A stretch of 64,000 bases of DNA, from the NCBI GenBank assembly GCA_025370055.1, contig CP073041.1, forward strand, positions 4,030,001 through 4,094,000, given 5' to 3'. Positions 18,010-26,525 of the stretch are shown here, piece by piece. Made by a program: the position numbers and the translations under genes. The stretch comes from Woronichinia naegeliana WA131. GTDB lineage: Bacteria > Cyanobacteriota > Cyanobacteriia > Cyanobacteriales > Microcystaceae. The notes below the pieces were generated by a model. That model had not been told where the DNA came from. It saw nothing but the letters and a program-made list of their open reading frames with translations, and ran no database searches. Positions within the stretch are counted from its first letter, which is position 1; each line of letters starts with the position of its first letter.

Positions 18010-19266
18010 TCAGGTATTTAGAAATTTGGTATAAGGTTGTGCTAATCGGGGTTGACGACCTAATAGGCCGGTCATTAATTTGAGAGCTAAAATCTTAACG
18101 GGGGCAAACTGAGCGAGAATTCCCAAGCCTAAACGACGGATCAGAACGATCAATAACCAGTCATTAGAGAACAATCGATCAAGTAAATCGGTAAAGCCCA
18201 GAATGATTAAATTTTCAGGTTTACGCCACCGTTCATAGCGTTTTAGCACCCCTAAACTCCCAAAATCTTCTCCCTGTTCAAAAGCGGTTTGAATCACTTC
18301 GGCCAGGGCTGCTGCATCCCGAATGCCCATATTGAGTCCCTGACCGCCAACCGGATGACAACAATGGGCCGCATCTCCCACTAAGGCTAAACGAGGTTGA
18401 ATATAGCGATCGCTTTGCATCAACTGCACAGGAAAAAGACGGCGGGGGCTAACCAGGGAAATGGGGCCTAAGCTACCGGCTAAACGAGTTTGTAACTGTT
18501 GCAAAAAATCGGCTTCATCCGTTGCGGTCAAGGCTTGGGCCTGGGCGTGGGGCAATGTCCAGACAATTTGACAACGGTTGTCTGGCAAGGGCAAGACTCC
18601 CATCGGGCCACTGTACCAAAAACGTTCAAAAGCAATGTCATTACGGGGGGCTTGATGATGAATCGTAAAGGCCACACAGGACTGCCAATATTTCCAACCC
18701 TTGGTTTGAATACCGGCCAGAGAACGCAAACGTGACTTAGCTCCATCGGCTCCAATCACTAACTTGGCTTGAATCTTGGATTCCGTCTGATTTTGCTTAA
18801 TCGTTAAAACGACTTGCTCTGGCTGATAATCCACAGCGATCACTTCGGCGGGACGAATCCATTGCAGATGGGAACTAGGGGGTAAATTATCCTGAAGCGC
18901 GGCGAGAATGATCTGATGTTCTCCCACATAGCCCAAATCCTCCGTCTGAAGATCGGTCTTCGCAAAGGGAACAATGCCAGCATAATCGGCATCGGAAAGA
19001 CGAATATGAGCAAATTTGCCTATTTTGGGTAGAATCTGTGACCAAATACCAATGCCTTTGAAGATGCGGCTAGAGAAGAGAGAAAGGGCGTAGGCTTGGG
19101 GTTTAAAGAGTGCCTGTTCTGGGGGCAGGGACTCAATTAGGGCAATTTTTAGACCCGTTGTTTTGAGGATAGAGGCTAGGGTTGCACCGACAATACCGCC
19201 CCCGACAATGGCCAGATCAAAGGTTAAGCTTTCGGACAGGTTAGCGTTTTCGTCAAGCATTGACAA
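18010..19266 (-). CDS. UbiH/Coq6-family FAD-dependent monooxygenase
   Basis: 418 aa. FAD-binding GxGxxG is VGGGIVGATLA near residue 21, the DG motif is IGADGAKSRLR (about 172-182), and the second FAD motif is GDAAHCCHPVGGQGLNMGI (about 298-316). Overall length and order match UbiH/UbiF-type ring hydroxylases, which in proteobacteria hydroxylate ubiquinone precursors. Cyanobacteria make plastoquinone and phylloquinone rather than ubiquinone, so the substrate here is probably another prenylated quinone or phenol; this is inference. Monocistronic, start at MSMLDENAN. Confidence 0.88.
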   Translation of the reverse strand: MSMLDENANLSESLTFDLAIVGGGIVGATLASILKTTGLKIALIESLPPEQALFKPQAYALSLFSSRIFKGIGIWSQILPKIGKFAHIRLSDADYAGIVPFAKTDLQTEDLGYVGEHQIILAALQDNLPPSSHLQWIRPAEVIAVDYQPEQVVLTIKQNQTESKIQAKLVIGADGAKSRLRSLAGIQTKGWKYWQSCVAFTIHHQAPRNDIAFERFWYSGPMGVLPLPDNRCQIVWTLPHAQAQALTATDEADFLQQLQTRLAGSLGPISLVSPRRLFPVQLMQSDRYIQPRLALVGDAAHCCHPVGGQGLNMGIRDAAALAEVIQTAFEQGEDFGSLGVLKRYERWRKPENLIILGFTDLLDRLFSNDWLLIVLIRRLGLGILAQFAPVKILALKLMTGLLGRQPRLAQPYTKFLNT

Positions 19267-19527
19267 TTATTTCAGGAATATAGCACTAAGTTTTATTGTT
19301 ACGTAAGGCTTTGAGAAGGACAAGGTGGATCGCCCGAAGGTCACAAAATTTCTGCTTAAACCTCGTTGAAACCCGTATTTTGAGGCATTGTCCCCTAAAC
19401 CGCCTTAAAATGAGGAGAACTGGTGTATGACGCAAGTATTGAAGATTGGGGATTTGAAGAGCAAACCCCTACGGGAATTTAATAATAACATTTTGATAAT
19501 CTTACGTTGATAATTTTATATTTTGTT

Positions 19528-19779
19528 GTAGGGACATAATACCATTATGTTCTTAATTTTTGGCGGTGTAAGATAATTTTTGATGAGGATTAAACGGTGT
19601 TAAGTCCCTACGGGAATTTAATGGAAACGCCTAATTTTTTTTAACTTTGTTAATAGTATCTTGATAATCTTGTGCTGATAATTTTATATTTTGTTGTAGG
19701 GACATAATACCATTATGTCCTTAATTTTTGGCTGTGAAAGATAATCTTTGATGAGGACTTAACAGTGTTAAGTCCCTAC
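19528..19779. repeat. Two 84-bp double-hairpin repeats inside a 168-bp tandem duplication
   Basis: Copies at 19528-19611 and 19696-19779 both begin GTAGGGACATAAT and end GTTAAGTCCCTAC, so the ends are inverted repeats. Each half is itself a palindrome: GGACATAAT-ACC-ATTATGTCC, and GGACTTAAC-AGT-GTTAAGTCC in the second copy. The whole 168-bp unit, including flanking DNA and the GGAAACGCCTAATT end of the TPR gene remnant, is tandemly repeated; a degenerate third edge lies at 19464. Probable mobile hairpin element that was later tandemly duplicated with its flank. Confidence 0.75.
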
Positions 19780-19785
19780 GGGAAT

Positions 19786-19950
19786 TTAATTGGAAACGCC
19801 TAATTCTTTAAGTCTATCAAGAGAGCTTTGATCCCATTCTTGATTATTTTGTTGTTGATAAAGTTTAGCGGCTTGGCGAAAATCATTGATCGCCCCTTGA
19901 TTATCTCCTAAATTAAACTTAGAAATTCCACGATTATGGACATCAACATT
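19786..19950 (-). pseudogene. TPR-repeat protein, C-terminal fragment
   Basis: Reading the minus strand gives VHNRGISKFNLGDNQGAIND then FRQAAKLYQQQ..SLDRLKELGVSN and a stop at 19786-19788. This is the typical last repeat of cyanobacterial TPR proteins (RGxxxxxLGDxxGAIxDFxxAAxLY). No start remains: the frame fails near 19960, and a 127-bp MITE lies 50 bp upstream. The very 3' end (ELGVS) is copied again in the tandem repeat to its left. Confidence 0.75.
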
Positions 19951-20002
19951 GTCAGGTATCGAATTCCTAAAAAGCTGATGTTTACGAGAGCAAAACCCCT
20001 AA

Positions 20003-20129
20003 CAGGGCAAACGCATCTAAATTCTAGACTCCTTATCTGATAAGACTTTCAGCGTTTCATAAAAAATCAATCATGATCTCGGAAACCCTTATCCAGCCTA
20101 CCTTTCAAAAATAAGATGCGTTCGCCCTG
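20003..20129. mobile_element. 127-bp MITE with ISAs1 ends
   Basis: Ends CAGGGCAAACGCATCT and, inverted, CAGGGCGAACGCATCT are the same as those of the full ISAs1 copies at 37261 and 57789. A perfect 10-bp target duplication AAACCCCTAA (19993-20002, 20130-20139) proves transposition. There is no coding capacity, so it must be moved in trans by the ISAs1 transposase. Confidence 0.88.
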
Positions 20130-20147
20130 AAACCCCTAAAATTAGAC

Positions 20148-20175
20148 TTGACAAAAGACCTGAGATTGTTATATT
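20148..20175 (+). promoter_or_regulatory. Sigma70-type promoter upstream of the 20362 gene
   Basis: TTGACA at 20148-20153, a 16-bp spacer, then TATATT at 20170-20175. It is correctly oriented for the 20362 membrane-protein gene. The 90-bp MITE at 20258-20347 lies between this promoter and the start codon and would become part of the mRNA leader as a hairpin. Confidence 0.5.
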
Positions 20176-20257
20176 CTAAAGGTTAAAGGCGTTTGCACGA
20201 GAGAATAATACACCATAAATATACCATAATGTCAATTCACCATTATAATAATTCTAC

Positions 20258-20347
20258 CTGTAAATAATTCGTTGATAGATTATCCTGTGAAACGGTACGA
20301 TAGGGCTTTCGAGCTCGCGTCAGATGTAATCAACGAAAATTTTACAG
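20258..20347. mobile_element. 90-bp MITE, copy 1
   Basis: Imperfect inverted repeats CTGTAAATAATTCGTTGAT and CTGTAAAATTTTCGTTGAT bound a 90-bp unit. An identical copy is present at 21924-22013. Identity extends by 3 bp on the left (TAC) and 6 bp on the right (CAAGAA), so the true ends may be slightly wider. It ends 14 bp before the ATG of the 20362 gene. Confidence 0.75.
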
Positions 20348-20361
20348 CAAGAATTCATTTG

Positions 20362-21795
20362 ATGAAAACGGCGATCAGGAATTTTGCCCAAACGGTTCAG
20401 GAATGGATGGCCTTCGATAGTTCTAGACTTCGGTATTGGTTTTGGCTAGGAGTGGGGATCACCCTCAGTATTTTTCTGTTGCGATTTTATCTAGCTGGGT
20501 TTGGCGTGTTTGGCGATGGTTTAGGGTACTATACTCCTCTGCGATCGCTGCTCTTTGACGGTGATTTACGGGTTGCTAACGAGTACGCCTATTATAGTCA
20601 ATCGGCCTCGAACTTTGGCGGGGGGATGCGAGTGCCGGGCCCCATTCCTGAATACAGTAAATACACGTTAGGGTTGGGATTTGTGCTCTTACCTTTTTTT
20701 GCCCTGGGCCATCTTTTGGCCTTGGTATTACAAGGGATGGGACAAACGGGCATCGCCAATGGTATGACCTGGCCCTACGAATTAATGTATTGTCTGGGTA
20801 GTATTAGTTTGGGGTTAACAGGCTTAGTGTTGGCTTATAAAATGGCCCGTCGCTTTTGGGGAGAAACGGCCAGTGCGATCGCGGTGGGGGGAATTTGGTT
20901 TGCCTCACCTCTAACCTACTATCTCTGCCTAGAAGTCTCCATGTCCCATGCGGTTTCTAGCTTTTTAGTAGCTCTCTTTCTTTATCTCTCTTTGACCCGC
21001 CCCTGGATTCAAGAACGACGCTTCCAAATTGGACTAGGGATCATTTTAGGGTTAGCCGCTTGGGTACGTCCCCAGGACAGTCTGTTTTTAGTCGTGCCGG
21101 TTCTCTTGGGCTGGTTAGGAACGGAGCAAAAGTTTGACAAAAGGGAAACCTGGCAACTCAGTTGGCAAAAACTTAAGCATCCCGACTACCTGAGAGCCAT
21201 CTTCTTCATCATTAGCGTGGCGGCCTTGATGCAACTTCCCCAAATGCTGATTTATCTCTGGCAGTACGGCGGACTGACTCAAATTCCCTATCTAGAAGAA
21301 GGTAAGGCCAGGGGCTATGGCAACAGTTTTCATTGGTTGCAACCGGCTCTCTGGCAAGTTCTCTTTTCCGGTCATCGGGGGCTTTTTGTTTGGCATCCTC
21401 TCACGCTGTTCAGTATTATTGGTCTAGGTTGGGCAACCCGTTCCTTACCGCGATTAGCCAGTAGTTTACTTGTGGCCTTTGCCCTCCAGGTGTACTTTAT
21501 TGCCTCCTGGTGGTGTTGGTGGCAAGGGGCCAGTGTAGGAGGACGAATGTTTGCTAATTGTAGTTTTTTATTCGTGTTGGGGTTGGCCTATCTCTGGCAA
21601 CAATTTCCTTCTAATCTAGGGGAAAAAACGGCGATCGCTATTACCCTCTTTTTGGCCTTCTGGAATGTGCTAATTATCCTACAATACCAATCAGCGATGA
21701 TTCCCCCAGAAGAAGCCATCACCCTCAAACAATTATATCAAAACCAATGGCAAGTCATTCCTTTTTTCCTAGAACATTTACTCAAGAAAGCCTAA
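20362..21795 (+). CDS. Multipass membrane protein, PMT/GT39-like
   Basis: 477 aa from ATG 20362; an open TTG frame further upstream lies inside the MITE and is not credible. About ten hydrophobic helices. The first outer loop contains FGDGLGYYTPLRSLLFDGD (about residues 48-66), which has the acidic residues expected after TM1 in polyprenyl-phosphate-sugar GT-C glycosyltransferases. Later loops carry WVRPQDSLFLVVP, typical of this class. Probably an inner-membrane sugar transferase for lipid or glycan modification; donor and acceptor are unknown. Both flanks carry the same 90-bp MITE. Confidence 0.8.
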   Translation: MKTAIRNFAQTVQEWMAFDSSRLRYWFWLGVGITLSIFLLRFYLAGFGVFGDGLGYYTPLRSLLFDGDLRVANEYAYYSQSASNFGGGMRVPGPIPEYSKYTLGLGFVLLPFFALGHLLALVLQGMGQTGIANGMTWPYELMYCLGSISLGLTGLVLAYKMARRFWGETASAIAVGGIWFASPLTYYLCLEVSMSHAVSSFLVALFLYLSLTRPWIQERRFQIGLGIILGLAAWVRPQDSLFLVVPVLLGWLGTEQKFDKRETWQLSWQKLKHPDYLRAIFFIISVAALMQLPQMLIYLWQYGGLTQIPYLEEGKARGYGNSFHWLQPALWQVLFSGHRGLFVWHPLTLFSIIGLGWATRSLPRLASSLLVAFALQVYFIASWWCWWQGASVGGRMFANCSFLFVLGLAYLWQQFPSNLGEKTAIAITLFLAFWNVLIILQYQSAMIPPEEAITLKQLYQNQWQVIPFFLEHLLKKA

Positions 21796-21923
21796 CAATC
21801 CAGTACACATAAGTTGCAGAATCCTCCTAAGTGCTTAGGTAAAATTATTTATACATAGCGATCCTTGTGTAGCAAGGCTTTCGGATTTATCTAAAGGGTA
21901 ATTCATTTTGCATAACTACTTAC

Positions 21924-22013
21924 CTGTAAATAATTCGTTGATAGATTATCCTGTGAAACGGTACGATAGGGCTTTCGAGCTCGCGTCAGATGTAATCAAC
22001 GAAAATTTTACAG
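21924..22013. mobile_element. 90-bp MITE, copy 2
   Basis: Identical over its full length to copy 1 at 20258-20347, in the same orientation. It marks the exact 5' truncation point of a response-regulator gene that continues at 22014. The 21796-21923 interval before it has no gene; it contains a TAAGTGCTTAGGTAAAATT string that is also found, inverted, at 2741-2760. Confidence 0.75.
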
Positions 22014-22211
22014 CAAGAACAAATTCGCCTCGATCCTAACCTAGTTAATGTTCCGATTATTGCCCTCACTGCTTTAGCGATGGAAGGCGATCGCGATCGC
22101 TGCTTAGCAGTGGGAGTCAATGAGTATTTATCTAAACCTGTTAAACTCAATCAACTAGTTCTGCCGATCCAGCAACTGTTAGCTTCTCCGTGCTCAAAGT
22201 CCGATTCTTGA
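22014..22211 (+). pseudogene. Response-regulator receiver domain, C-terminal half
   Basis: The frame gives [18 protein letters not shown] then [17 protein letters not shown] and a stop at 22209-22211. This is beta4-alpha5 of a CheY-like receiver, with the Thr (ALTA) and the Lys-Pro (SKPV) motif. In cyanobacterial hybrid histidine kinases this is usually the terminal receiver. The phospho-acceptor Asp and everything upstream are gone, replaced by the MITE. So about 60 codons of a much larger gene are left. Confidence 0.85.
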
Positions 22212-22299
22212 ATACCTTGACATCTAGTTCAGTAATTTTTCCCTTGATCAGAACCGAGATATGAGGATAATAGGCAATGGAGTTTCGTTTTAAGAAAGT

Positions 22300-23274
22300 A
22301 TGGTCTGGACAGAACTTCATCGTAAACTTCATATCACTTTGAAACAACGCGGTTTCTTGCCTCAGGGAGAACGAATTTTAATTGCAGTATCGGGGGGACA
22401 GGATTCGGTTTGCTTACTGCGATTGTTGTTGGATCTGCGGACAAAATGGCATTGGACATTGGCGATCGCCCATTGTGATCATGCCTGGCCTACGGATGAA
22501 GGGATTGCAGAGCACGTAAAAAATTTAGCTCAAGCTTGGCAATTACCCTACTTTGCCAAGGTAGCAGTTAATCTCAAGGAAACAGAAGCTGCTGCGCGGG
22601 AATGGCGTTATCAAGCTCTGATTGCGATCGCCCAGGAACAACATTTTTCTCTTATTGTCACGGGCCATACTCAAAGCGATCGCGCCGAAACCCTTCTTTA
22701 TAACCTGATTCGTGGAGCCGGAAGTAATGGTTTACAGGCTTTAGGGTGGCAACGACCATTAACCTCGGAGATACAACTGCTGCGGCCCTTATTAGAGATT
22801 ACTCGTGAAGAAACAGGTCACTGTTGTCAACAATTACAACTACCCCTTTGGGAAGATGTTCTTAATGAAAAATTAGACTACGCCCGTAATCGTATCCGCC
22901 AGCAATTAATTCCCTATCTACAGAGCCAATTTAATCCCCAGGTGGAAAAAAATTTGGCCCAAACAGTGGATATTTTACAAGCTGAAGTCGATTATTTAGA
23001 ACAAGTGAGTAATCAGCTTTGGCCAGATATTGCGAGTCAGGAAGGTCAAAGTCTTAATCGTTCCAAACTAAGAGAAATTCCCCTGGCTTTACAGCGACGG
23101 ATTATTCGCAGATTTCTCCAGCAAAGGTTACAAAAAAGCCCAACTTTTGAGCAAATAGAAGCTCTTATTTTCCTGATCACGGCTCCTAATCGAAGTTGTT
23201 CTAGTTCCTTACCACATAACAGTTTGGTTCAGGTACAGGGAGAGAATTTAATTTTTATTCAGGCAGGAAATTAA
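22300..23274 (+). CDS. tilS: tRNA(Ile)-lysidine synthetase
   Basis: 324 aa. TilS converts C34 of the tRNA-Ile CAU anticodon to lysidine, using ATP and lysine; it is essential for AUA decoding. The PP-loop motif is SGGQDS (about residues 29-34), followed by IAHCDHAWP, and GHTQSDRAETLLYNLIRGAG carries the GHxxxDxxET motif. RPLLEITREE and the Tyr-Arg of DYARNRIR also fit. The C-terminal region is short, as is usual in cyanobacterial TilS. Start ATG 22300. Confidence 0.93.
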   Translation: MVWTELHRKLHITLKQRGFLPQGERILIAVSGGQDSVCLLRLLLDLRTKWHWTLAIAHCDHAWPTDEGIAEHVKNLAQAWQLPYFAKVAVNLKETEAAAREWRYQALIAIAQEQHFSLIVTGHTQSDRAETLLYNLIRGAGSNGLQALGWQRPLTSEIQLLRPLLEITREETGHCCQQLQLPLWEDVLNEKLDYARNRIRQQLIPYLQSQFNPQVEKNLAQTVDILQAEVDYLEQVSNQLWPDIASQEGQSLNRSKLREIPLALQRRIIRRFLQQRLQKSPTFEQIEALIFLITAPNRSCSSSLPHNSLVQVQGENLIFIQAGN

Positions 23275-23384
23275 GTAACCGTAAAAGCAGGCTTCTTGTT
23301 TGGGAGGGTAAAGTTCTCTAACCTCATAGCCAAAGCCCCGATGGCGATCGCCTATAATTAAGATTATTGTCCTGTTAAACGGTT

Positions 23385-23840
23385 ATGACAACAACACCAA
23401 AAACCACCGTTACCTATAGCCTAGAAGACATCCTTGCGCGTATTGAGGATAAGATGGATGCGCGTTTCGATAAGATGGATGCTCGTTTTGAAAAAGTTGA
23501 TCGCCAATTAACGGAAATAAACCAACGGTTAACGAAACTGGAGGTGGGACAGGCTGAGTTGTCGGGAGATATTAAGGCTCTTGATGAACGGTTATCAGGA
23601 GATATTAAGGCTCTTGATGAAAGATTATCGGGGGAAATCAAAACTCTGGATGAAAGGTTATCGGGGAATATTAAGACATTGAGTGAAAAAGTGGATGGGC
23701 TTGGTAAGCGTTTGGATAATCAGGAGTTTTTGAATCGTGGGGTTGTGGTGGCGGTTTTAGCGGCCTTAATTGCAGGCGGAGCTAAGTTATTTGGATTCTG
23801 GTCGTGTTCTAAACCTGTGGAAAAGAGTAATAATAAATAA
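23385..23840 (+). pseudogene. Coiled-coil, tail-anchored small protein truncated by IS1
   Basis: Residues 15-115 form a coiled coil that includes four tandem 11-residue units of the type LSGDIKALDER (about 59-102), then a hydrophobic helix VVVAVLAALIAGGAKLFGF (about 120-138). Such proteins are common in cyanobacteria and have no assigned role. The IS1 element starts at 23800, so the last 13 residues (SCSKPVEKSNNK) are encoded by the IS. Only a short C-terminal tail seems to be lost, so the product may still be made and inserted in the membrane. Confidence 0.7.
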
Positions 23841-23865
23841 ATGTAAATCTTAAAATTGGTGTGCC

Positions 23866-24608
23866 ATGCTATTCAAAGCAATTGTTTGCCCAAGTTGTCA
23901 AAGTACGGATATTGTGAAACACGGCCCCTCTGGGGAGGGGAAAGAGCGTTACAGATGTCGTAATACAGAATGTAAGCGTTGCACATTTATCTTAAACTAT
24001 ACTTATAAAGGTTATTTGCCAGAAGTAAAGGAAAAGATTGCCGAAATGGCAATGAATGGTAGTGGCATAAGGGATACAGCCCGTGTGCTGAGGATTAGTC
24101 CATCAACAGTGATTAGTGAACTAAAAAAAAAGAGTCTAGTTTAGTATTCGTCAACGAAAAAAAAACTAGCAGAACTGGAACCCAGTCAGAGTATTGTAAC
24201 GCTCTGCCAATGGAATGACGTGGAAGCAGAACTCGACGAAATGTGGGGTTTTGTGAAGAGCAAAGATGGTTATGGCACGCTATTGATCATAAGACAGGTG
24301 AGATATTAGCTTATGTTTTGTCTGGTCACAAAGACGAAGCATTTCTAAGGCTAAAAGAGTTGTTAGAACCTTTTGGTATTACTCAATATTATACAGATGG
24401 ATGGGGGGCTTACGAACGACATATTGAGCCAGCATTGCATGAGGTGGGTAAGTATAATACTCAAAAAATCGAACGAAAGCACTTGACATTGAGAACTCGA
24501 ATAAAGAGATTAGCGAGAAAAACGATTTGTTTCTCCAAATCTATTGTGATGCACGATATTGTCCTTGGATTATTTATCAATCGCTTTGAATTTGGATGTC
24601 TTATTTAG
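23866..24608 (+). pseudogene. IS1-family transposase (InsA/InsB type), inactivated by deletion
   Basis: The first frame (23866-24144) is InsA-like: a zinc ribbon with CPSC and CRNTECKRC and a helix-turn-helix (ISPSTVISELKKK) ending in an A-rich run where IS1 normally shifts frame by -1. The second frame has the IS1 DDE part: WHAIDHKTGEILAYVLSGH, YYTDGWGAYERHI, KIERKHLTLRTRIKRLARK. Comparison with copy 2 shows a 10-bp deletion between two AGAGCAAA repeats near 24258-24272 and one extra A near 24155-24166, so the second frame is broken. Confidence 0.85.
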
Positions 24609-25313
24609 GGCTTGCTGAAAAAGTCAAAAAACGAAAGAAATGTGGGTTAGGGAAGTATGGACTGAAAAAGCATAGATAACTTATCCTTATGGAAACAAAT
24701 CAAAATACAGATTTTGTTTAATCTATTGTTCCTTTCTGTCTAAAAAGGTCAACACAAATCACTCCTCACAAAAGAGAGGAAAATTAACACCATTTTTCAC
24801 AAGAAAAACGACTCTACAACTTTTTACTTTTTGTCTTCTGAAGTAGAGTAGAAAGATTCATTACCAAAAAGTTCATCGCAATTACCGTTTCCGAGGTCTC
24901 AGGTAGTTTGGCCATCACTCGACCAAGACTAAATTTCCTCTTTCCCTGTCCGAATTTACCCTCAATGGCATTACGCACTCTTTCATCTGAGCGTGCCTCT
25001 TTCTTTTTTTCTTTGCTCACCTCTTTCGGCGGTCTTCCCAATCGGGGACCACTCATTCTTATATCCCTTTCTTTACAATAAGCTCGATTCGCTTTTGTTC
25101 GATAGATTTTATCCACATGAACCGATTCCGGATAACATCCTGTTTCCCTTTTATATTCTTCTATTCGCGCTTGTAAATCTCCCGATTCGTTGTAATTATC
25201 CCAACTTAATTTGTCTAAGAAGACAAAGCCATTCACATTACTTGCCGATATTTTAGCTCCAAACTCTACTGCTTTTCCCGCTTTTCCACGCACTATTGGA
25301 CGCACGTGAGGTT

Positions 25314-26525
25314 GGGTACATCCCGGATAAAGTAGTACATAGAATCTGGGGTAAAATGGAAAAAAACTGATGAGCGAAAAAAGTATGTTACCGATTCCCC
25401 CAGAAGAAAAAGCACTGTTAAAACAGCATCTCACCGAATCAGCCCGTATCCTGCGCAAATATACGGAACCAGAGAAACAGAAGGACTTTGGAAGCATCGA
25501 AGTAGAAGTCAGAACCCAGATGTTAGAAATTGTGGGGCCAACAATGGGGGAGTTTTTTTTTCAGAAGGGGGAAAAAAACGGTCTGGAAACAAGCGAAAAA
25601 TCAAAACCCTAGTCGGAGAAGTGGAAATAAGCCAAAAACAAGCCAGAAAACTAAAGGTGTCGCCAAAAATCGTCTTAAGTCCAGGTTTAGAGAAATGCTG
25701 TCTAAGAGCCAGTGCGAAAACATCCTACCAACAAGCAGAAGAAGATATAGAGGAGTTGATGGGGATAAAAGTAGGACATAGCAGTTTACATCGCTTGGTA
25801 GAACGGACAGAACTGCCCTTAGCTCAAGCTCAGTCAGAGAGTGCGGGGGTCAGTATAGATGGGGGAAAGATTTGTCTGCGGGGCGAGGAGAAGGAAGGGG
25901 GACAGTGGCGAGATTATAAACTGGTGAGTCTTCATGGCAATGTCTGTGAAGCCTTTTTCCAAGACCCAGAGGGCTTAAAGAATTGGAGCAATGTTCAACC
26001 TTTGTCCCCAATAGTGACCTTTTTGGGAGATGGTCATCCCGGAATCTGGAATGCGGTAGAGAGTTTCGCCACTCAATCGTGGCTGATACGACGAGAGGTG
26101 TTGGATTGGTATCATCTCAAGGAGAATCTGTTCAAAGTGGGTGGCTCTCTCAAACGGCTAGAAGCAGTGGAGCATTTACTGTGGCGGGGTTTTGTGAACA
26201 AGGCAATAGATGCGTTTGATGGAGTCAAAAGCAAGAGGGCAAAGAATTTTCAAGCCTATTTGACGAAGCATTATCAGCGTATCCCTGATTACCAATACTA
26301 TCAACAGCTTGGTATTGTGATTGGTTCTGGTGATGTGGAGTCTAAGATTAAACAGGTGGGAGCTAGGGTTAAATTGTCGGGAGCACGTTGGCATCTTCAT
26401 AATGTTTCTCGTATTCTTCGGCTACGATGTGCTTATCTCAATCACTCTCCTCTTTTGAGTGTCAATGTATTATCTTAAGTCTCCTCTTTTGAGTGTCAAT
26501 GTATTATCTTAAGTGGGATGCACCC
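25314..26525 (+). mobile_element. ISKra4-type element 'a', copy 1, 1212 bp
   Basis: Ends GGGTACATCCC and, inverted, GGGTGCATCCC; a 9-bp target duplication CGTGAGGTT (25305-25313, 26526-26534) in IS-A copy 2 identifies the borders. A 34-bp segment just inside the right end is tandemly duplicated (26447-26480 and 26481-26514). ISKra4 elements typically make 8-9 bp duplications. A truncated second copy lies at 53103-53614. Confidence 0.88.
25370..26478 (+). CDS. ISKra4-family transposase, two overlapping frames
   Basis: Frame 1 (25370-25612) gives an 80-aa N-terminal helical region; frame 2 continues upstream of 25621 in a different phase and gives the catalytic part up to 26478. It contains VSIDGGKICLRG with the first Asp, VTFLGDGHPGIWN with the second, DWYHLKENLF, and VIGSGDVESKIKQVGARVKLSG, all typical of ISKra4 DDE transposases. 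The switch lies at a run of nine T (25553-25561). The same split and run occur in the second copy, so the frameshift is probably programmed slippage rather than decay. Confidence 0.82.

Noticed and set aside
19464-19800. CRISPR-like repeats (CCCTACGGGAATTTAAT three times)
   Set aside because: Spacing is about 168 bp with near-identical intervening DNA, not unique 30-40 bp spacers. It is a tandem duplication with hairpins, and no cas gene is nearby.
20272-20361. Longer N-terminus for the 20362 membrane protein
   Set aside because: The extra 30 codons start with TTG inside the 90-bp MITE, whose identical copy at 21924 is not coding.
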